Positions 26,801 through 38,700 of a stretch of 64,000 nt of DNA are shown piece after piece; positions within the stretch are counted from its first letter, which is position 1, and each line of letters starts with the position of its first letter. Origin of the DNA: Brugia malayi (taxonomy: Eukaryota; Nematoda; Chromadorea; Rhabditida; Onchocercidae); assembly GCF_000002995.4 (NCBI RefSeq), contig NW_025062479.1, positions 12,195,721-12,259,720 on the forward strand, read 5' to 3'. Made by a program: the position numbers and the translations under genes. Below the pieces are notes generated by a model, which ran no database searches, had not been told where the DNA came from, and saw nothing but the letters and a program-made list of their open reading frames with translations.

Positions 26801-29800
26801 ACCACAAATTATTGTGTTCATTATAGTTCTATGGATAGGTAGTAGAAGATGGTTACCAAAAGTGTGGACTTTATGAAAAAAAAAAAGATATTGCATATTG
26901 AAGATACTCTTTATTAGTGTTTACTATAGCATAACTTATGCTTTCCCATCCTTTGTGTAATTATTATTAGTTTGTAGTAAACCGTAAAAAAAACTGGTAA
27001 GAAACCATCGGAAAAAAGGGTAAATCGAAGAAATCATTAAAAAAGCAAGGGATAACAAGATACAATTTTTGATTTTTACTCAGTTGCACTTTAGTTTTGT
27101 ACTTTTTATGCAAAGTACAGTGTCATTTTTCATTTCATTATAAGTTTAGCTAATCATCAGCCACAGCTATGTTCTTTTTGTTGCGGTCTGTATGGCTATT
27201 GTTCCTCTGTATTTCACTGAGATTACTAGGACTTTCTTGTCGTCCTGTTCACCGAACGTAGAGTGTTTCCCAATAGTGGTACTGCCGTACCTTCAATGTA
27301 AAATGGTCCATTGCCCACAGTAAGTTCACGAAAGCGTTAATGATATTCTTTTGTAACCTGCCTATAAATTAGATTGCCAGTGATCTTGATTTTTTTTTTT
27401 TTTCAATGTACATAATATATGGTTTGGGAAATTTCTCTTCCTCCCTACTTTTTTAACGTAAAAAGTACCCGGATATGGTTTTCTTTACGCTGTTAGAACT
27501 TATAACTACTTGTGAAATTTTTGATTTTACACGTTTTACTAGTTTTTATAAACAAGTTATGCTTAGGTATACGACTTGAAAGCGGGAAAAGTTTATAAGT
27601 GTGTTGATTACTTGATCAGAATTTTGCAGAAGATTTCACAGGATAAGCTTCATTATTTTAGTAGAATACTAGTATGTCTCAGCGTGTATTGCAGAATTCT
27701 TTTACCTTCTTACCAAAATGTTTCTTCATTTCATGGATATTTGTTTACATGTCAACGGTGACTTTTAAAGTTCGCTGTAGTCCTTACCTTCTTTTTTAAG
27801 CACATTGATTTAAACGTACTTTATATGATTTGTTTCTGCTTATTTTACGAGTAAGAATGGCAAATTAAGCAACATAAAGAAAATTTTTGGGGTCCACATC
27901 ATATAAAACTCATTCCTGCAGTTATTGCCTAACCTTTTTTTTTTTTTTTTTTGGGAACATTTTCATATTTTCCGCAGGTTTTACATTTGGTTCTTTCAAT
28001 AATATTTGCACCAAGAGATTCATGGATGTTCCACTTTCCTGTGAATGCCTATGACTCATTCTTAGATTAATGCATATTGAGATATCATACCCGGAAATAT
28101 CTGAGAATGTTAAGTATCTCACGCCGTTTGACCGTTCGAGGATTCGTCGATGGCATTGGATCGTTTTATAGGCTTGGGCAATCTGTTAAGTTTCAAATAG
28201 TAAATTGCTTGGTATCTTACATTCCTATTTGATACCATACATAAACACATCCGATTACATATCCCGACATCGAATTTCTTAATGACTTACTACTCAAGGC
28301 TGAGCACTAAGATTGGACTATCTTTATTGTAATCAGCCAAATATGAGGCCTCGTGAAGATCACTTAATAGTTGCAGAGCTCCTGGAATGGAGAAAACAAT
28401 GAATAAGCGAATTTTATAATTTGTGGGGATTTATCAAGAAAAATGAATTCAACTGAAAAAAATGATTTTTAATAAGGATTGCACTTCCCAAACCAAGTTT
28501 TGTAGTGGTTAATTGGGTTCATGTTTGAAATTGTATTAACAAAAAATAAGTTTCTTGCTAACATTATTTTATATTTGATTTTTAAAACAATGCATGGTAT
28601 GAAGTCTTTGAATTTTTAATGCACAAGAATTTGATGAGCACATGATCACATTTAGGAGGTCGACCAAAATTCCGTTGTTAGTAGCGCTAAAGTAGGCACT
28701 GTTTACGATTTTTTGAAAGAAAATGTATTGATAAAAACTAACTGTGCACGTTCACTTTGGACGGGTTCACTCTTGTTGTTAAAGTGATGTTTCCTTGTTT
28801 CTTTCATCGTCTTTTCGGGAACTTTCTCTTTCTTTTAGTAACGTACTGTTACTATTACAATGGTAAATGAACACATATGCTGAATTTGAGCCAGAAGCAA
28901 TGTAGGTTGTGATCAAAGAAATTTTTTTTAAACGGGAAAGGTCAGTTCATCTTGAACAATGATCATAGAATTGTGGTGGTAGTTGGTACAAGACAGCCAA
29001 TAATTTGAAACATTGTTTTGTTTTTTGCTGAAACAATGTAGACTTTGAGTACTTTGTGTGTTTTTTTATGTGTTTTGAAAGATAATATTAGGAAATGAAA
29101 ATGAAGATTAAACAGTCAATACTCATTCAGACAGCAAACGGTGGTGAACAGAATGACATTCATGGAAGTGCAGGAAGAGTTAAAGGAACAAGTAAGGAAC
29201 AGATGAGAAAAAAAAATCGACGATCAGTTCCTAACTTGTTAGAACATGATTTCGTCGGTGTATGTTTTATTATTTTGGAATTTTGTTCCCTTACTTGCCT
29301 ATGCCTTACATGACTTCCAGTTGTTGGATTTTTGTTGGTGTTAGAAAAGGAATAACTTATATATTCATAAATGAAGTTAGTTAATGTACTGTTACTGCTT
29401 TACACAGATTACAGATTCGCATATATAGATTTAAGATTCCAAAATTAAATTCTAGATCTCATGTTTTATTTTCAGATTACGAAACAAGAGGGAGATATTT
29501 CAGAAAAGGAAAAGATTAAAGAATTAAATAAGGTTTGCAAAAAGTTATTGTTGCTAGTCAATTTCACATGCAAAATAAGAAGTGTTCCTTACTAAAAGTC
29601 AAATACATTTTATAATTGCAACTCTTTCAAATTTCTTACTTGATTTTTTATTATCTTTGGTTATGGAGTGAATGGAGTTAATTTGATTTGATTTTCTAGT
29701 CTATAGTGTATCTCGCAATGGATCAGAATTGTACCGAGGAGAGCAAAGAATTTAAGGCTGAAAAGATAATGGATCATATAACGCCCTCCAGTGGTAAAAT

Positions 29801-31106
29801 CCCAAAACATTCAGGTATATACTTTAGGGAGTTTATTTAGTTATAGATTCATGAATTAGGCACTTCGTCAATGCAACCTTTTTAGCTTTCAGCTGTTAGA
29901 TGAAGCTTTCCACAATAGCCGTTTTCATTAGATAAATGGATCACTGTATTTTACGTGTTAACTTGGCGGATGTAGTAAACAATATCGAATGGTGAATGAA
30001 AAAGATGGTTTGATGAAGCACGGGGACACCAATAATTTGAATATATAATAGTACTGATATTCCTGCACTGGAATTCCCAGCAATCTCGGGTTAAGAAATT
30101 CAGATAGCAAAACTAAAATGTGAGATTCTTACTTGGTGTTATGTGATCTATTTTGAATTTTTATGAAATGTTTCAGAAACGTTGTGGAAAACAAAAATGG
30201 TCATGAAGACATCCTTTCCGAAGGAGCTAGATATAAACATGGGAAAGTTGGCACAACAATATTCGGAGCCATTGGGTGATCCAAATCTCAGCTTGAGTGG
30301 TAATGCTAGCGGGGTTCGTTGCTGCACTTTATTAAGGAAACTCCTGGAATATTTTAAAACTTTTATAAAGAAAGTATAAAGAAAATTTAGCATTTCCGGC
30401 ATCTTACGATTTTAAGTGATAATGATTCAAGTTCCTTTTGTACTAGTCTTTTCGAAGAATTGTATATGTTTACATTTGTTAAGCTACGAATTACCCACAG
30501 CAGGCATCTCCAGGATCGAAGCTTCTAAAATTGACCATTAGGAAATACATCATAGATGCATATTGTTCAGATCTCCCCTTATTCAACCTAATTCAATAAT
30601 TAAAATTATAGAGTATGACTGCAATATCTTGCGTAAAAGAGGCAAAATATGATATGAATGTTGAGAAAAAATCAGTACTGATATCACAAACGGATGAAGT
30701 AAATCGTGTCCCTCCAGTTCGTGATCGCATCTGCAAACTTTTACCCCGTGACATTCAGTTTTGTGTGCACATGATTGAGAAACATGGAGAAGACTACGAG
30801 GTAATTTTTTTTCACCATTACATTTAACTTTAGTTCAGAAAATTGTTCTCACAATGTTCCATTAGTAATTTTCGTTTACAGTTATCTTTTGTCCGAATTA
30901 ATCAACTATTTGTCAAGTAACTTGCTTGATTTACACTGAGTCCATAGTGTTACATCAGTTGTTTTAAGGCAATGGAAAAAGATCAAGGCAATATTTTCCG
31001 TGACTCAACCAAGGGAATAGCGCGAAAAATACGAATTTTCAAGGAAAGCCCACAATATGAAGCATATTTGAAAAAAAAGACTGAATCTTTTGGTTCAGTT
31101 GCGTAG
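23819..31106 (+). CDS. Lysine-rich protein with Nop16-like C-terminus
   Basis: Exons read: 23819-23928, 24083-24121, 24495-24549, 24762-24878, 26102-26227, 26329-26535, 29092 to about 29266, 29476-29532, 29700-29817, 30177 to about 30313, 30612-30800, 30969-31106. A TCAG acceptor lies just before the first ATG. The last two exons match the C-terminus of Nop16, a nucleolar 60S-assembly factor: a block beginning DRICKLLPRDIQ, then MIEKHGEDYEAM with a phase-0 intron inside it, then an RDSTKGIARKI-like block. The rest is K/E/Q-rich and charged, and I could not align it to Nop16. Exons up to 26535 join cleanly in phase. The 2.5-kb gap to 29092 and the donors near 29266 and 30313 (GTCGGT, GTTCGT) are weak. 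The upstream exons may therefore be a separate gene ending at 26577. Confidence 0.5.
25139..25219. repeat. Imperfect direct repeat in an intron
   Basis: Two adjacent copies of a unit beginning AATGATTATTCA and ending AGTATTAAG. The second copy has a few substitutions and a short insertion. It lies in the long intron 24879-26101. Confidence 0.7.
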
Positions 31107-31774
31107 TTTTTCATGTCGTCTGTCTGATTTGACTTATTCGTTCCACTTGTTAATGTCACAATATGACAAAATTATCTTCGCATAAGCGTTTTCCGGGTCG
31201 CAATTACTCTTCTTTAGCTACATGTAATTTTTCTGGATAACTTCCTAGTTATTTGAAATTGTAATCTTGGAGAAGTAAGCTCATATTACTCCAGTAAAGT
31301 ATAAGTTGATTAATATATATCCCACTATTATTGTTGTGACTTCTGGATTTTTTTTTTTTTTGCACGCCGTCAACAGTTGCGTTTGTTATCCGGTTAAGGC
31401 TTTTCTGTGTGCTTTTTCAGATTGCATATATACTGGACTTAATAGGGAATGCCCACTTTAAACTGTGAGAGCTTTCATGAAATAATGCTCACGAAACATC
31501 TTTTTGAGCAAAAGTAAATGTTTCCAAACAAGTACTTAACTGTATATGCATGTACTACATTTGGCTAGTGCACTTTCATTGTACCTTTTCCTGGATTTAA
31601 ATGAGTATATTAAGGAAATTGAAAGCACCGTGGTCAGGCGATGTATTTGTAAAGCTAGGAGAAATGCATAGTTAAATTTGTGTATTTATAAAACTGTGAA
31701 GAAAAAGACTTTTGGAGGGAAGTGGGTTATTGCAAATTGCAGGATAAAACAAGGTATAAGTTCTCTACCACCAT
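31107..31774. other. Convergent intergenic spacer
   Basis: About 670 bases between the stop codons of the Nop16-like gene (+) and the phosphopantetheinyl transferase gene (-). It should contain both 3' UTRs. I see no further coding exon. Confidence 0.6.
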
Positions 31775-33468
31775 TTAAAAAAGCTTTCTTGGTTTGGCGT
31801 TAAAATTAACCCATTCAGCAGCACCGTCCTCAGGTAGATGATTTAAAATAGTAGCGCCTTCGAGTAAGAAAGTGGTATCGACAAGACCAAAGTATATTCG
31901 TGTGTCAGGATTTACGGAATACAGACAACAGTTTGGCAACCGCTTCTCACGACAGACCTAAAACCAACTTCATTTAAATGTCTTTAAAAAACAGTTCTCA
32001 GGCAATGCAGGTGGATAAGTGGGTAGATGGAGAGTGTTATGACTTTATGATTTTATGACTTTTAAGAAGGAAAAAAAACATAAAAAACCTACCGCAGCAT
32101 TGTGCATTTCGTCGATGAATGTTTCTTCTAAAATCCATTCGTCTTGCAATTTACCGTCCAGTGATACAGTGGTTGATGTAATGAAACACCTCGGTCGATA
32201 CCGTTCTCTCGGTTCAATATGGAAATTCAGTCGGCTTAAGTCTGACAGTAATCCCTCTCCGGTTGCCTAAAAAAAATCCGGTAGCTCACTGGAATTTCAA
32301 AATATATGCAAAAAGCACTTTTTTTAAAATAACTTTAATATTGAAGAAATATTAGCAATTAGAAGATTTTAGAAGATCGTATAAATCTTATGAGATGCTC
32401 CATACCCTCGAGTCCTATAAAGCTTAGGTAAACTTAGGAACTTCGGATTCTCATATGATATTATCATCTAAGGCACCAATCTCTACACGAACTTTAAGGA
32501 CTGCTTCCTTCAAGCACCAGTACCGATAGAAATAAATCATTTTCATTTGATCAGTTGCTTGGGTCCTCATCATTCTTAACTCTTCCGGACCAGCTGATTT
32601 TGCCATTGATGTGATATAATCATCAGCAGATTTATTATTTCTTTCTTTATCCAACCGCATGCAATCTATACCAACCTGAAAATTGTTCTCATCAATCCGT
32701 TATTTTGAAATGATGAATTCAGCATGTTTTTCCCAAAAGCATGTAACGAACGGGCTGTTGAAACGTTCTCATTACGAAAATATATTAAAAATATAATGCA
32801 CTCAGCGATAAATGATTTTTTTTCTTAAATAAGGAAACCTCAAGTATTACTTACTTTCGGCGAACAGCTACTAGCGAATGCTACATAATCTCCCTGGTGT
32901 GACACATTGAAGCCATACTTCGTATTACTTGGACTTATGAGATATGGCTTTCCTTTTTCTGTTCGTCCAAATTCAATCGTACTCCATTCCACATTTGACA
33001 AGCGCCTTGTGGCCTACATAATATTATTTAGAAACTTGAAGGGTCCTCTTGTATATATATATATATATGTTCTTACATATGTGTCTCTATATATAGTGAC
33101 AAAAAAAAACCAACTGCTAAATCTGAAATAAAACACCTATAAACAAATTAAGTGAAAAAACCTGTCGAAGAAAAAGACGTCCTAATATAGAAGCAAGCGT
33201 ATCATCCTTATAACGAAATCTTGCAGCCTTAGCATATTCTTCCTATAACATCACAAAGTATAACCATAATTACTTGTAGTGTACGTTCAGTCCGGATAAT
33301 CAATAGAAAAAGCTCATGAAGTAGTGAAACGGATAATTGATCAAAGCGGTTACTTACAGCAGTCAACGACTGAACAGCTTTTCGAAAGTCGGCTTCAAAA
33401 TTTATGCTGTTTAATGTTTCGTTAAGACTAACTGCCAGACGATGACACTTGCAATCTCTGGCCTGCAT
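31775..33468 (-). CDS. 4'-phosphopantetheinyl transferase (AASDHPPT/Sfp type)
   Basis: Six exons on the minus strand, all joined in phase 0: 33358-33468, 33162-33242, 32855-33013, 32493-32675, 32093-32266, 31775-31957; 296 residues, against about 309 in human AASDHPPT. The enzyme moves 4'-phosphopantetheine from CoA to a serine on acyl-carrier domains such as that of fatty acid synthase. Visible motifs are GKP (85-87), NVSHQGDY around His103, VGID (118-121, Mg-binding Asp121) and WCLKEA (170-175), whose Glu174 is the other expected metal ligand, followed by KATGEGL. The ATG at 33468 was chosen because a TTTCAG acceptor lies nine bases upstream. An in-frame ATG at about 33525 would add a hydrophobic leader unlike the family. 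It looks complete and active. Confidence 0.94.
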
Positions 33469-33477
33469 TAATAACGA

Positions 33478-33489
33478 CTGAAACATAAA
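33478..33489 (-). other. Putative spliced-leader acceptor of the transferase gene
   Basis: On the minus strand a TTTATGTTTCAG acceptor ends nine bases before the chosen ATG, and no upstream coding exon was found. Confidence 0.55.
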
Positions 33490-33545
33490 TAATACTGCAA
33501 GGCAAATTCGACTGAAACCATCCATGATGAACGAAAAAAAAAAAA

Positions 33546-34042
33546 ATGGAAATGTTCCAGCGAAATGCAATGACCAGCATGAGTGATGTAAGCTATGGTC
33601 AAGGTTTCCTTGGACAACAGTCCTGTCATAACGACACAAAATCCTCAAGTGTACAACGGCTGACACTGAATAGTGTCAAAGAAGTCATCAGCAGAGCGCA
33701 TAATGCAGGAAAACTGTACCGGTCGGCCGGTAACAATTCCTCGATAGTGATGAACACCACAGTGGTACAACGTAAGTCAAATACCCTTCACATACTACCA
33801 TTGCAGTCAGTAGGGGAGAACTCTTATCGCCGATGCAAATCGATGATTTTATTTACAAGGCAGGCCTCTGCACCTCGTCTTGCACGAAGAGTCACCGATC
33901 ACCATCGAATTTTCAGAAATATATCAAAAGCAGGAATGATTCCAAAGTCAATAAAGCCAATTATGTCTTAACCGTACTGGCAATCATTTTCGTAGAGTTT
34001 TTATCCACAAAATCTGCTTACCGTGATCACGAAACATCTTAA
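33546..34042 (+). CDS. Unrecognised two-exon gene, about 153 residues
   Basis: Exon 33546-33771 ends at a consensus GTAAGT donor. A 35-base intron ends in TTGCAG at 33806, and exon 33807-34042 continues in phase to TAA. Codon use in the first exon is mixed and coding-like, with no low complexity. I do not recognise the protein. It has no signal peptide; the first half is Ser/Asn/Gln-rich, a Cys pair (CTSSC) lies in the middle, and a hydrophobic segment (ANYVLTVLAIIFVEFL) near the C-terminus could be a single tail membrane anchor. It is divergent from the transferase gene, with only 77 bases between the two start codons, so the two may share a promoter. A non-coding divergent transcript is the alternative. 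Confidence 0.45.
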
Positions 34043-35785
34043 TACATATAACATTCATTTAGATCCACATTTATCCCAATCAATGAAAAGCATTAACCCC
34101 ACCATACCGTTATCTCGTCAAATCTTTTACATCGAGATGTTACCAACGGTAAATAAGGTAAAATTAAACCAAAAGACGAAAGTCTGATTTCAAAGCTTCT
34201 CTCACAAACACTCCCATGTCCCATTTGTACACCAGTGATTAGTACTTCTCAGAAAATCCGGTCCCTCGCTATAGGCAATGTACGGAATTCCGCACGTCCT
34301 TCCTCCAACCGCATCTCCTTCCAACAACCGGGTTTATATACATGTATTTTCATGCCATCGTGGGTTAACCCAGAATATGAACTCTGGCACTATCAGTGGG
34401 ATGGAAATTAATGCGTTTTTGTCCTCGATGCTAAAACTGTTTCCATTGTATGCTCTCCAAACCGTTAAAGGCAGTACCAAGTACAAGTGCAAAATCAAAC
34501 GGCTAAAAAGAGAGCTGTGAAAGCTGTATGGACAAATCAAAGCGAACCTGTGAAAGCACTGGAAAAAGCAACAATGTAGCACTGCATAACAACCTCAATG
34601 CAGATGTCTTTCAAACTCGGGCATAAATTAATTGCCGGAAAAATACATAAAAAGCTCTAATTTCAAGCTTGCAAACGATAGAAATCATGTTGCAAAATGG
34701 CAATCGCCCCCAACATTTCTGTGGAATTAAGCTAAAACAAGCACAGACCACCTCATTGTAACATTGGTACCAGGTCACCCATATATGAAAAAACGCAAAA
34801 TACACTGCTCGCCCTACTGGTCTTCCATGTTATCGGGACTATCTCGAACTTTCAACTGCATTGAAATAATTCCTATTCCATTACACCTTCAATCCTTAAC
34901 TAAGACCGGAACTTCCTCGAATCAATTCGAACTTCCGAGTCCCTTACATACAGAAAACTGACCAGTAACCTAGCGCAGCATCTCGTTCCTTAAGGGATGT
35001 CTTATCCAACATCATTGGGTCTAACATATATGTATGTGCTATACAAACCCCGCTAAATCTGACTTCAAAAACCTGGCTCTGTACCGTACTAACACCTTAA
35101 CCAGATCTGCCTAATTCGAAGTCTCTCACTATTGGAAATGAAAATAAACCCTCACAGACATCCTCAACTTTAGACATCCCGAAGGTACTTCGGTAGAATC
35201 ATGATATTAGTACGAACTTCTTCCTCTTTTCTCCACTAGGTACTTTGCAACTCCATCAAACCCTAAGACTGGCCTCATTAAACTCAGCATTAACACGAAC
35301 AAAATCGAAAACACTTAGCTGAATTCCATCTAAAATATCCAATCCACAAATGGATGATCCCTTACTTTGTCGAAATAAAAGGAAAATGAGCTCAATATCA
35401 ACAAAGTATCAGAATCTATTTTCAACATGCAGCAACAAACATGACAAAATACCACGTAATATGAGTGAGAATAAAAAACGGCTCTGAATCAAACAGCAAA
35501 TATTGAGCAGCGGATTTATGGAGGATGTGAGATGCACAGGAAATATTGTGATCAAGTACCATTAAATTCACTAGGTTGAACAAAACACAAAGAAGTCCCA
35601 TCCTCACCGCGCTCTAGGAAACACAAACGAAGTAATCATTATTTCACCCAATTTCAAAATGCATCCTAACACTTCAGCCATTCAGTCGATTCTACATTGT
35701 TTTCTCACTACATAATGGAAGTCCAAACAAATCAGAGAAAAGTACTTTTATAATTCATCTCACCCTTCATAACGAAAGCTGCCAC
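34043..35785. other. Convergent spacer with no further gene seen
   Basis: About 1.7 kb between the 153-residue gene (+) and the 3' end of the nucleolin-like gene (-). Open frames such as 34278-34520 have no plausible splice partners or homology. I see nothing else here. Confidence 0.45.
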
Positions 35786-38700
35786 TTAATTGCTTCCATC
35801 ACTATCTTCCATATTCCCACCATCCTCCTCATCATCATCATCCTCCTCCTCCTCCTCCTCATCATCATCATCATCTTGTTCCTCCTCCTCATCATTATCA
35901 TCAGTATCATCACCGTCATCAATATTATCATTGTCACTATCATCATCATCATCATCACCAATATTATTATCCTTGTCATCTTCATCGAAGACCAACTTGC
36001 TCTCTAAATTAGCTTTGCCTTGTTCAGATATCTTCCCAGTGGAACTTTTCAAAATCGATTTCATAGGTACCGTTGCGCACTAAAAATAATTTATAGATAA
36101 GATGAACATTTTGGCTTGATTAGCTTTTCACAAGTAAATAAAAGAAAAAACAAGAAGTCAAAAGCGACGGAAAGCAACCCATTTGAATACCCTTATATAC
36201 ATTTACAAAGCACTCCACCAGAAACTACCTTTGTTTCAATGTTTTTCTGTTTTAGTGATTCAATTTCATGCAGGATTTTAGAATTACTTGCTTTAGCCAG
36301 CTTCGCCTTCTTGGGCTTGGAAACTGAAGAATAGTCATCCTGAAATTTATAGTGTAAAACAGCAGGCAAAAGAAATTGCCATTTAAATGTAATTATTGCG
36401 TTGTAATTTGTTTAAATCTAAGCTAACAGTGTTTCAGAACATTAATAAATTAATAAAAAACAAGTGAGCCAAGCAACACTGATGTTAGATTAGCAAACAA
36501 AACAAACCACTTCCTCAATTCCTTCGTCCGAGGACTCAATACCTTCACTTGTCGTATCGCCATTCGTTTCATTTATTTTTGGTGAGTTTTTTATTTTCGA
36601 CTTTGTTGCAGCTCCATTCGACAAATTGAAAGCTTGGTTCGTTTTCGGTAGCTTTGCCTCATCTGTTATCCCTACAGTTTGATTATGACACAGTCAGTTT
36701 CAGTTATCGATTTCAATACTTAAGATTCGTAAAGTGGGTAACATGTTATATAAAAAAACTCTGAACAACAATGATAATCGTTACCTTTGCGTATCCGAGC
36801 ATATAGAACGTCAACCGGTACACCGCTAATCTTTAGTGTTTTTCCTTTTTCGAATGCTGCTCTCGCTTCCTTTTCATCACCAAACTGTACGAAGCAGTAT
36901 CTGAAAATTCATGTTAAAAAAATACAAACCCTTCTCTTAGTACTAAATCAGCAAATCCGCTAGAGGACCGAAACATTCTGAATGCAGTAGAACTCTTTTA
37001 CTAAAAAAAAAAAGAAAAAAAAAAAGAAAAGAAAAAAAAAAACTCCCAAAACTTCAAAAAGACTAAATTCTGGAACTGACTGACTTACAATTTGTTCTTA
37101 TTTCTTGCTTGCTTCGGAAAACTGATATTGGTCGCTTGACGAAAGATAACTTTCATCTGATCTTTGGATGTTGACGGTGGTAAGCCGCCAACAAATAGCT
37201 CTAGGGGATTGATGGGCAATTGACTTTTATCCTTTTGAGGACGTGTTTTTGCCTTTGATCCACAAAAGTCGACAGTAAGTGTTCGGCCTTCCACAGTTTG
37301 CTTTGATATATCCTCATAAGCCTTTTCACAAAGCTTTTCACTTGCAAATATTAACCATGCAAAGCTGAATTTTTTTCTTGTTCAAGAATATATCCTTCAC
37401 AAACTGACCAGATAAGAATTTCCTCAAAGTGAGCTTACAAAAAACAAAAAAAAAAAAACAATGAAAGCTTTACACTTTAAAAAATAAAAAAATGAAAAGC
37501 TTTAAAATTAATGAAAGTTTACTTTCGATGCGGCATATGACGCACGTAAAGAATGTCATTATGAAGGGCCTTTAACTGCCCCAACTTTACGTCTTTGGGT
37601 AATCCTCGCACAAATAATGATTTCTTGTCACGCTCATCTCGTCGTTTTTGTTCTTCTTTTATCACTTCTTTTGCATCCTCCGGCTAAACACATCATTTGT
37701 ACCCACTTTAACTCAGAAAGCCAGAATTATTTCATAAGCACACTTTGGTTTGACATGAGTTCTGTATCTATGCAAAGATTTCACTAATAAATCTCATACC
37801 TTTAACAGTGGTTCATCTTCATATTTCCTTTTTACTCCCTTCATCTCATCCTTATTAGCTATCGCTTTCGGTTGCTTCTGCGAAGCTAACTGAATAAAAA
37901 GAAGTATATTTTGGTTAAAGTTAACTCCATTTCATGATAGTTTATTAATGGTCCATTTACGAGTAACTAAACTGTATGATTAGCATAGTAGTCCCGAATT
38001 GATAAATATTCCTACAAATCGTTGACCTTTTATGTCCTCACGAACTTTACAACAAAAAAAGTAAAAGTTTTAAAATGTGTTGAACAGAATAGCAGTTTTT
38101 CATTGGCAAGGTTTTTAAAACACAGCCTACATAAAAGAGTTCAAATTTAATAAAGTCACTGATTCTCTAATGACAGGACTGTATGTCGTCCATGAACAGA
38201 AATTATTTCGTGAAATAGACTCAAATTAGAAAGAACAGAAAATACTTAAGCTTCAGAAACAACTACCTTCTCTTCAGTTCCCTTGTCATTTTTATTATGG
38301 AACTTCTTTAAATTGATTTTGTCCTTTTTGTTCTTAACTGCTTCGACGGTTCCTTCTCGTTTTGTCTGAAATTTAAAATTCTACAGATGTAATGAAAGTT
38401 GTTTAAAATAGGTCGCTGAATCAAAATCCCTGAAATGAGGTTTAATCTTCAAATTCCCTAAATGAGCAGCCAATTTGAATGAAATATATCGGTTAACTGT
38501 TGGTTTTCACAATTCCAAACTAAAAATAACAGTTTTGCCTTACTTTAGCAAGTTCTGTCCTCTTCGTGTCATCTTTCCCTTCATTTTCATTGCTTTCTTC
38601 ATCTTCTGAATCATCGTTCTCTACCAACTTCATTTCTCTATTGTCCAATTTAAATCTCCCTTCATCTTTCTCATCATCATCTTCCTCATCCCCATCACTT

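Noticed and set aside
33469..33666. Upstream extension of the transferase with a hydrophobic N-terminus
   Set aside because: It crosses a strong TTTCAG acceptor and would add a leader that this cytosolic enzyme family lacks.
35790..36083. Poly-serine open frame on the plus strand
   Set aside because: It is the antisense of the triplet repeats that encode the acidic tail of the nucleolin-like protein.
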